Origin: a virus
IMG/VR virus record: IMGVR_UViG_3300046097_000096
Location: 1-24,221 of that record
Length of the DNA: 24,221 bases
Reading direction: 5' to 3' (one strand)
Shown: piece after piece, positions 8,024 to 13,766 of the stretch
Layout of the letters: each line of letters opens with the position of its first letter
Numbering within the stretch: position 1 is the first letter of the stretch
Notes under the pieces: generated by a model
Seen by the model: the letters and a program-made list of their open reading frames with translations, nothing else
The model's database searches: none
What the model was told of the DNA's origin: nothing
Translations under genes and position numbers: made by a program

Positions 8024-8235
8024 GTGACCACGTTATACAGGTTGTCGCAAAAACTGGTATGGTCAGTGGCGCAGGTGCTGGTGGCATTGGTGCATGGACG
8101 CTCAACGAGTACCTAGCTGTAGGGGGTTTTATTATTGCAACAGTAGGCTTCGGCGTCAGCTGGTACTACAATTGGAAAGATGACCGCCGCAAAGAGCTGG
8201 AGCATAAGATGCGCCTCCGAAATATGCCGCTATGA
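8020..8235 (+). CDS. Holin, HP1-type
   Basis: 71 residues. A Gly/Ala-rich first segment (about 10-26) is followed by a clear transmembrane helix (about 30-50, EYLAVGGFIIATVGFGVSWYY), then a short basic tail (NWKDDRRKELEHKMRLR). This layout, including the WYY-x-W-K-D boundary, is that of HP1-family (class II/III) phage holins, which open the inner membrane at a programmed time. Start and stop overlap the neighbours as ATGA on both sides, placing it directly before the endolysin. A weaker first hydrophobic segment could act as a signal-anchor-release (pinholin-like) helix, which would suit the SAR-type endolysin that follows. Confidence 0.82.
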   Translation: MSDHVIQVVAKTGMVSGAGAGGIGAWTLNEYLAVGGFIIATVGFGVSWYYNWKDDRRKELEHKMRLRNMPL

Positions 8236-8723
8236 ATCCACGTTTAGCTTCAGGCGCCGCTGCTGCGCTTTTAGGATTGGGGGCAATAACAAACGTTTGG
8301 TTGGCTACCCCTCCTCCGCCTAACAAGAAGCTAGCTTTGCTCCAAGCTCAGTGCAACGTTTTACATAACGCGGTTATGACCGAACTGGCCAAGCAGGGGA
8401 TCTACTTCAAAGCTGGCGAAGCTCAGCGAACAAAACAGCAGGCATCCTGGTATGCCTCGCAGGGCAAAGGAATCAAAGACTCCGCGCATATCTACTCACT
8501 AGCTTGGGATTACCACCGTGTTCTAGCCGATGGCACCTACAGCACGCTGCCTTCCGATTATGAAGCCTATGGTCAAATGTGGAAAGCGGCTGGCGACCAG
8601 CTGGCTTTAAAAAGCATCAAGATGGGGCTAAAACCTGAGCTACATACTAACTGGGGCGGTGACTTTGCCCGCTTAAAAGATTATAACCATATTTCTTGTA
8701 CAACCCGAACGGGATCTAAATGA
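8232..8723 (+). CDS. SAR-type endolysin, M15-like zinc peptidase
   Basis: 163 residues. Residues 5-25 are an Ala/Gly/Leu-rich weakly hydrophobic segment without a clear signal-peptidase site, typical of signal-anchor-release endolysins. The catalytic domain follows the VanY/L-Ala-D-Glu peptidase pattern: GEAQRT (62-67), then SAHIYSLAWD with H86 and D93, and DYNH with H153 as the third zinc ligand. The usual SxHxxGxAxD motif has Ser in place of the second-position Gly (S89). It would cut the peptide stem of peptidoglycan. The start overlaps the holin stop. The first GATC after the 7.6-kb GATC-poor block lies inside this gene, so the module junction may fall near its 5' end. Confidence 0.85.
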   Translation: MNPRLASGAAAALLGLGAITNVWLATPPPPNKKLALLQAQCNVLHNAVMTELAKQGIYFKAGEAQRTKQQASWYASQGKGIKDSAHIYSLAWDYHRVLADGTYSTLPSDYEAYGQMWKAAGDQLALKSIKMGLKPELHTNWGGDFARLKDYNHISCTTRTGSK

Positions 8724-8863
8724 AAACCTATCTGGCCTTCATTTTCTTAGCTTTATTTTCCTATATGGGGATCACCAGCGCCAATGTCTTCTTAGCCCGG
8801 TCGGGCGGGTGCCGAAGCATGCTGGTGGTCTCTACCCAACCCTTTTGGGGGGTACTTTACTGA
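8720..8863 (+). CDS. 47-aa membrane/signal-like small ORF
   Basis: The ATG at 8720 overlaps the endolysin stop as ATGA, as several neighbouring genes do. The product starts MKTYLAFIFLALFSYMG, a strongly hydrophobic helix after a single Lys, continues through SANVF (possible signal cleavage after Ala21), and has a short tail with one Cys and FWGVLY at the end. Its last 21 bases form the 5' arm of a long hairpin. It could be a small lysis accessory protein; no family is recognised. The phased overlap is the best evidence that it is translated. Confidence 0.5.
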   Translation: MKTYLAFIFLALFSYMGITSANVFLARSGGCRSMLVVSTQPFWGVLY

Positions 8864-8905
8864 AGGTGCCCAACCGTAAGGCCTACCCCATTGTACCCCC
8901 TAAAA
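8843..8905 (+). other. Long 13-bp hairpin between lysis genes
   Basis: Bases 8843-8855 (TTTTGGGGGGTAC) pair with 8893-8905 (GTACCCCCTAAAA) over 13 positions, with a single G-U wobble, around a 37-base loop. The 5' arm is the end of the 47-aa ORF. No U-run follows the 3' arm. It may set the relative level of upstream lysis genes versus downstream ones by pausing, termination or RNA stability. Confidence 0.55.
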
Positions 8906-8965
8906 TCCCAGTTATCTTTCGTTTATCTCCGTTATAACCCCAACCTTTAACCCTAGGAGCCTACT

Positions 8966-9625
8966 ATGAACCCGAATATAATCCCTTGGCTAGCAGCAAT
9001 AGCTATCTTTGCCTTAATCGCAGTGGTTATCCATCAGGACCGTAAGAGCAACAAAAAGAAGGATCCTGATCCTGTAACTCCCGAAGCCCCCCCTTACCCC
9101 TGCATTATCGAGGGATCCTTTTCTTGTCCGGATCGAGCAGCGGCCATAGCTTCTCGAAATGCGCGAATCCTTAGTAAAGGGCTAGCTCTGATAACTCCAG
9201 ACGAGCCGGATAACAATGCTCACCCAAACAATACAGCCTTAGGTGGAGGAACTCCGTACGGGGGTATATACCTGGCCGGAAATCTGCGCCTTGAGGTTGG
9301 GGCGGATGGGCAGATTAAACAAGGGTCGTATATCACGGTCTTCTCTAATGAGCAGTTCGCCGTTACCGGCGGTATCGAACCTACCGGTAAAATAGGCATG
9401 GCATCCATCGTAGGAGTTAGTATTGGTGGCAGCGTATCTAAAGAAGGTACCGTCCGTGTCATAGTCTCCGAAGGTGGACCAACCGCCAACCGTAGTCCAG
9501 AGGCTAACGATCCCCTATGGAAAGGGCTGTCTCCTGTTGACCAAGCTAACCTCTCCGGCAATGTATTTGGAACAACGATCCAATACGTGCATGGTGTGGG
9601 CAACCCGACCTACGCCCGATCATGA
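8966..9625 (+). CDS. Unknown membrane-anchored protein in lysis cassette
   Basis: 219 residues, with AGGAG 9 bases before the ATG. One transmembrane helix (about 7-24, PWLAAIAIFALIAVVIH) is followed by a very basic stretch (DRKSNKKK). Under the positive-inside rule, the C-terminal ~180 residues may lie in the cytoplasm. The soluble part has a CIIEGSFSC pair, a linker, then a Gly-rich region with regular strands (GGIYLAGNLRLEVGADGQ, TGKIGMASIVGVSIGGSVS) suggesting a beta fold. It overlaps Rz by ATGA. Placement between endolysin and spanins suggests lysis control or a superinfection function; neither can be shown from sequence. Confidence 0.7.
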   Translation: MNPNIIPWLAAIAIFALIAVVIHQDRKSNKKKDPDPVTPEAPPYPCIIEGSFSCPDRAAAIASRNARILSKGLALITPDEPDNNAHPNNTALGGGTPYGGIYLAGNLRLEVGADGQIKQGSYITVFSNEQFAVTGGIEPTGKIGMASIVGVSIGGSVSKEGTVRVIVSEGGPTANRSPEANDPLWKGLSPVDQANLSGNVFGTTIQYVHGVGNPTYARS

Positions 9626-10161
9626 TCACATCCTTCTTAATCACCCTTTGGGGGAGCAACCTCTTTCGCCAGGGGCTTGCTTTAATAGCAGCCTTCTTCA
9701 CCATCTGGTATCTTATAGCTACCTACAACAACTGGGTAATAGAAGAAGCCTTGGAAAAGAACGACGCTGAATGGACTTTGGTTGTTCAAGCCGAAAAAGA
9801 TAAGTATCTAAAATACCTAGCCGATCAAGAAATCCTACGTACCCAAGCTATAGAGGCCAACGCCAAGAAAGTAAAAGATGAACAACACAAATACAACCTT
9901 GCCCTACAAGAAGTCGCTAAGGTATCGGCTGAGCGCGATATCCTTAGGAGTAGCCACGCTAGTCTTACAAGCATGCTCGACTCTGTCGCAGCCGGCAGTG
10001 CCTGTACAACTGGAGACCGCTACTGTCGAATCATTTCAGGACTCCGAGACACACTACAAAAGTGTGAACGAGGATTTGATCGAGCTCTCGGAATCGCAGC
10101 GCAGGAGGCTGACCGAGCTCGTAAATCTGCTGCAGCCGTCGAAGCCCTGAAAAGAAAATAG
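9622..10161 (+). CDS. Rz: i-spanin (Rz-like)
   Basis: 179 residues, with an N-terminal transmembrane helix (about 14-35, LFRQGLALIAAFFTIWYLIA) and a long, highly charged coiled coil (about 45-115, rich in Glu, Lys and Ala). Two cysteines lie near residues 129 and 135, with another at about 148. This is the standard i-spanin layout: it sits in the inner membrane and spans the periplasm to meet the outer-membrane lipoprotein o-spanin, fusing the membranes in the last step of lysis. An o-spanin gene lies entirely within it in another frame. The TAG stop (10159-10161) is part of the AAAATAGGATCTAAATA promoter element of the next transcription unit. Confidence 0.85.
   Translation: MITSFLITLWGSNLFRQGLALIAAFFTIWYLIATYNNWVIEEALEKNDAEWTLVVQAEKDKYLKYLADQEILRTQAIEANAKKVKDEQHKYNLALQEVAKVSAERDILRSSHASLTSMLDSVAAGSACTTGDRYCRIISGLRDTLQKCERGFDRALGIAAQEADRARKSAAAVEALKRK
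9878..10150 (+). CDS. Rz1: o-spanin lipoprotein (Rz1-like), nested in Rz
   Basis: 90 residues, in a different frame and wholly inside the Rz gene. The N-terminus has Lys/Arg (PYKKSLRYR), a hydrophobic core (LSAISLGVATLVL) and a lipobox LQAC with the lipidated Cys at 33. The mature protein is small and polar. It is predicted to sit on the inner face of the outer membrane and bind the Rz C-terminus. Fully embedded Rz1 genes are known from lambda-like phages, so this overlap is expected rather than odd. The Shine-Dalgarno is weak (GAAAG-type). Confidence 0.85.
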   Translation: MNNTNTTLPYKKSLRYRLSAISLGVATLVLQACSTLSQPAVPVQLETATVESFQDSETHYKSVNEDLIELSESQRRRLTELVNLLQPSKP

Positions 10162-10204
10162 GATCTAAATATCTTCTAAGGATACTGGCCTAACCCCGTA
10201 TAAT
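10155..10204 (+). promoter_or_regulatory. Putative phage promoter P2 upstream of large terminase
   Basis: A perfect TATAAT lies at 10199-10204. Exactly 32 bases upstream ends a GGATCT box (10161-10166) within AAAATAGGATCTAAATA, 17 bases identical to the element at P3 near 16590. The hexamer at the -35 spacing (CTAAGG) is not consensus. Predicted transcription starts near 10211, about 23 bases before the ATG, with no Shine-Dalgarno in between. The TAG of Rz is part of the box. Confidence 0.65.
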
Positions 10205-10233
10205 GTAGCCTTAACCGCCCAACCCTTAACCCA

Positions 10234-11802
10234 ATGCTAGAAGACCTTTCCACTATAGATCCAAGCATGCTGCCATTTGCGGGAATGAACCCGCAGGATG
10301 CCATGTGGAACTTGCCAGCATTGGGGACTAAGGTTAAGATCTTGGACAAGGGCGGGCGCTTTATTCCTTTTGTGATCAATGATGCCCAGCGCAAGGTATG
10401 GGCTAAGATGGAGAAGGTTCGTTTCGAGAAGAAGCGTACCCGCCTCTTAGTCCTAAAAGCTCGCCAGCAAGGGATCAGCACTGTAATAGCTTTGGATGAT
10501 TTCCAGAAGGCGGCATTCCACTCAGGATCCCGAGTTCAGGTCATGACCCATTTGGACGATACCACTTCCGCTCTCTATGGTATGATCCAACGGTATTATG
10601 ATACCTTTCCTGGATCATCTCGTTGGCTACCGACCACCTCTTATAGCCAGAAGGGTTTGGAATTTAAGAACTCGCAGTCAATAGTTAAAGTAGCAACAGC
10701 AGGGTCAGCTACGGTCGGTCATGGCTTGACCATTACCAATTTTCATGGATCAGAGGTATCCCGCTGGTCTAATATGGACTTACACCTGTCTGGTATTATG
10801 CAAGCCGTTCCCGACACTCCTGGATCCTCTGTAATCTTAGAATCTGTGGCCAACGGACGCGGCGATGGTTGGCATAAACTTTGGCAGGGCGGGGTAGCTG
10901 GTATCAATGACTTCGATACTGTATTCGTGCCTTGGTTCCTAACTAGTGAATATGCTTCCGTTCCGGCACCTGATATTGAATTCGATGATGCTGAAATTAA
11001 GTATGCCCACCGCTTTGGACTAGACGACTGGCAGATGGCATGGCGCCGCCGTAAGATCTTAAACGACTTCGATGGTAATGCCTCTAAGTTTGCACAGATG
11101 TATCCAGCAAGTGCCGACGAGGCATTTGCACGTTCCAGTAATTCCTTAATCTCTGCCACCAAAATCGAAGAAGCTTTCAAGCGGATAGTAGATGGGCGCG
11201 GAAACATCTTAGCTGGTTACGACCCAGCAGGTGGAGGAAAAGACCGCGGGTGCTTAATTCGCCGCCAAGGCAATAAAGCCTATAACACCCAATACAACAA
11301 AGAGCCTGACGCAATGGTGCAGGCCGGCATGTTGGCTAAGGTACTATCCACGGAGCGCATCCGGATGCTCTTTATCGATGCAACCGGTGCCTCTCTCGGC
11401 CGCGCTATTGTCAACCGTCTGCACGAGCTTGGTTTTACCGACCGCGTTACTGCAGTAGGGTTTGCCGACTCCGCAGATGAAGAAGATGCCTATATTAATA
11501 AACGCGTTGAGATCTGGTACCGTATGAAGGAATGGTTTGGCGGAAACGTATCCTGCCAAAACGACAGCGCATTGGAACAAGATCTATTAGCACCTAACGA
11601 AATAGATAACGATAGTAATAACCGCCGCCGTGTTGAGTCTAAAAAAGACATGGCTAAACGGGGTATACGTTCACCGGACGGTGGGGATGCCTTAGCCCTT
11701 ACCTTTTCCTACACGGTGGCTGATCCAGAAGTAGTTAACATGGCGCGTTCCCTAGGGTTGGGCGCAGGACACGTGGCTCGCCGCGCAGGAGTAAAGCATT
11801 GA
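10234..11802 (+). CDS. terL: Terminase large subunit (TerL)
   Basis: 522 residues with both terminase domains. The ATPase part has a terminase-style Walker A (KARQQGIST, 75-83), a Walker B-like TITNFHGSE with E174, and the coupling motif ESVANG (203-208). MYPASADEAFAR (about 289-300) matches the conserved segment before the nuclease. The RNase H-like nuclease shows GYDPAGGGKDRG (D330), FIDATGASLG (D382) and SPDGGDALALT (D482, D485). It powers DNA packaging and cuts the concatemer. There is no Shine-Dalgarno before the ATG and P2 lies just upstream. The stop overlaps the portal start as TTGA. The TerS-like gene is far upstream, an uncommon separation. Confidence 0.93.
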   Translation: MLEDLSTIDPSMLPFAGMNPQDAMWNLPALGTKVKILDKGGRFIPFVINDAQRKVWAKMEKVRFEKKRTRLLVLKARQQGISTVIALDDFQKAAFHSGSRVQVMTHLDDTTSALYGMIQRYYDTFPGSSRWLPTTSYSQKGLEFKNSQSIVKVATAGSATVGHGLTITNFHGSEVSRWSNMDLHLSGIMQAVPDTPGSSVILESVANGRGDGWHKLWQGGVAGINDFDTVFVPWFLTSEYASVPAPDIEFDDAEIKYAHRFGLDDWQMAWRRRKILNDFDGNASKFAQMYPASADEAFARSSNSLISATKIEEAFKRIVDGRGNILAGYDPAGGGKDRGCLIRRQGNKAYNTQYNKEPDAMVQAGMLAKVLSTERIRMLFIDATGASLGRAIVNRLHELGFTDRVTAVGFADSADEEDAYINKRVEIWYRMKEWFGGNVSCQNDSALEQDLLAPNEIDNDSNNRRRVESKKDMAKRGIRSPDGGDALALTFSYTVADPEVVNMARSLGLGAGHVARRAGVKH

Positions 11803-13766
11803 AAAAAATACTGTCCACCGGCAATAAAGAAAAGTTGGCTATAGCGGTTCGCAACCGTTTTACCAACGATGCCGCGTTTCGGAATAAAACAAAACTGATG
11901 TCTGGTCTGAACTTTATCCAATGGTGCGACGCCATAGATAGGATGATGGCCAAGGAACACGAACCTAACGAACTCCAAGCTATTCCTGAAATGGTGCGGT
12001 ACTTTGGTTTGGGGGTTACTCGCGTAGATGCCACTGTGGCTTGGCGCCAAGATTTACTCTTAAATACCTCCGAGGCGCCATTTAGTCTTAAACCTACCGC
12101 TATACCAACTCTTTCGCCTATGGTGGTCAAAGACGTAGCCCAGAAAATCCAGCAAGAACTTTGGCTCCGCCTTAGCGGAAATATGGGCGTAGACCAACTG
12201 GTCTCCAATGGCGTTCCAATTAAGCCTGTGCAGGACTTCATCAAAAGCCAAGCACCTCGCATGAAGAAGACTCAAGCTGAGTTCTTAATGCGTGCTGCTC
12301 AGGAAGGGGCACTGGACGCTGAGACCCATGTTAAGGATATCACCTCTGAGGGTGGATGGCGCAAAGCCTTTTGGGAACTCCAAGCCCAGCAAACATTGTA
12401 CCCTGTGGCTATCCTTTGTGGTCCAGAAATTGTTCCATCGCATCTTAAAGAGTACACCCCTAGCGGCGGCGTAACCTACAAGAAGGGGCTGAGCCAGCAA
12501 TGGCGCACGGTTAATCCGCGCAACTTTTACTTTGGCTCAGATAGTACAAGCGCTAATGACGGAAGTGGCTGCACCGAAATTCGGTACAAATCACGCGCTC
12601 GTTTAATAGCTGCTATGGCGAATGAGGCCTATGATGCTAAAGCCATCAAATCCGTTCTAGACGAATTTCAGAATGCCTCGCGCGACTGGCTATCCCTCTC
12701 CTATGACGAGTCCCACCAACAGGTAGCATGGGGGGCTAACCCTAATCTAGAGATAGCGGTACTCCTGCACCATGGCCAATTCTCCGGAGCCGAACTTGAA
12801 GAAGCTAATATCACCGGATTAGACCGCTACAAGATGTACGAAGTACGCATGGAGGTAATTGGCTCTAACGTAATATATTGTGGACTAAGTGACTTCCAAG
12901 ACTCCGGTTCAGGTAAAGACGTCCAACAGGCGCGACCTTATTTTAGTACTAGCTGGAAGGTTAATCACGGTTCTCCTTATGGGCGCTCTTTGGGCATGCT
13001 CTTACGCGACCCGCAGCTAGTACTAAACCGCCTCCACTACTATATTATGGCAAACGCTTACAACGCGCATTTGCCTATGCTGGAGTTAGCTTCAGCCCGT
13101 TTGTCCTCTCCTTCTGATTGGTTCTACCAACCTGGATCTGCTTTCGAAACCCGTTCAGAGGCTAAGATTGAAGGGGAGAGTTCCGCCCTGCGAATCCATC
13201 AGACTCCTCAGAGCTTTGGGGCTTTAACTAACCTCTTTGTTACTCGCATGAAAATGGTGGACGACGAGATTGGGATCACAGCGGTGAGTTATGGATCTAT
13301 GGTCATGACCCCTGATGATAAGACCTTGGGTGGGCAACTCCAGCGTATTAGTGGATCAGCACGCGGATTAAAAGACGCTATTTACAACCAAGACCTACAG
13401 GTTATTGAACCCAGTATTGGGCGCTGCGTGCATATCCTCCAGAAGGCCGGAAAGATCACTGGCGACATTAACGTTGAAGCGCGCGGCGCTACTAGCTTAA
13501 TCCAAAAAGACGTGGTACAAGAATCGCAACGTGCCATCCTACCTATCCTCGGACAAACCGCTGCTCAGATGCCAGAGTTCCAGGCAGCTCATAAAGAGCT
13601 CCTGAGCCAGGTATTCTCCAGCATGGGTGTCCCTCGCGATCTCCTCCCGAGCTCTGCCCTAGAGCAAGAATTCACAGATGCTGGCTTATTGGGGTTACCA
13701 GCAACACCGCAACAAAAAGCAGACGGCAGAAGCCTTAATGCAGATCAAATTGGAGGTACTCTATAA
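11799..13766 (+). CDS. Portal protein
   Basis: 655 residues. The start is TTG at 11799 with a good GCAGGAG site; the TerL TGA overlaps it. A segment near the middle (about 380-430: YFSTSWKVNHGSPYGRSLGM, then LLRDPQLVLNRLHYYIMANA) is typical of podovirus portal proteins. EIGITAVSYGSM and a C-terminal helical barrel-like region follow. It would form the 12-fold ring through which DNA is packaged and to which the tail adaptor binds. It ends at TAATG with the DUF11 gene, with GGAGG upstream. Length and position (TerL-portal-scaffold-capsid) fit; the identification is from pattern and order. Confidence 0.85.
   Translation: MKKILSTGNKEKLAIAVRNRFTNDAAFRNKTKLMSGLNFIQWCDAIDRMMAKEHEPNELQAIPEMVRYFGLGVTRVDATVAWRQDLLLNTSEAPFSLKPTAIPTLSPMVVKDVAQKIQQELWLRLSGNMGVDQLVSNGVPIKPVQDFIKSQAPRMKKTQAEFLMRAAQEGALDAETHVKDITSEGGWRKAFWELQAQQTLYPVAILCGPEIVPSHLKEYTPSGGVTYKKGLSQQWRTVNPRNFYFGSDSTSANDGSGCTEIRYKSRARLIAAMANEAYDAKAIKSVLDEFQNASRDWLSLSYDESHQQVAWGANPNLEIAVLLHHGQFSGAELEEANITGLDRYKMYEVRMEVIGSNVIYCGLSDFQDSGSGKDVQQARPYFSTSWKVNHGSPYGRSLGMLLRDPQLVLNRLHYYIMANAYNAHLPMLELASARLSSPSDWFYQPGSAFETRSEAKIEGESSALRIHQTPQSFGALTNLFVTRMKMVDDEIGITAVSYGSMVMTPDDKTLGGQLQRISGSARGLKDAIYNQDLQVIEPSIGRCVHILQKAGKITGDINVEARGATSLIQKDVVQESQRAILPILGQTAAQMPEFQAAHKELLSQVFSSMGVPRDLLPSSALEQEFTDAGLLGLPATPQQKADGRSLNADQIGGTL

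Larger units (their letters stand above)
787..8398. other. GATC-poor island covering the fibre/holin block
   Basis: Reading every line for GATC, I find seven copies in 1-785, a single copy between 786 and 8398 (4646-4649), and dozens from 8399 onward. Random occurrence at about 50% GC would give roughly 30 in 7.6 kb. The block starts at the Cys-rich gene at 793 and ends inside the 5' third of the endolysin gene. It therefore coincides with the fibre genes and holin genes, not with packaging or head genes. The likeliest reading is a module acquired from a lineage under selection against GATC (restriction or Dam-linked); this is an inference. Confidence 0.7.
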
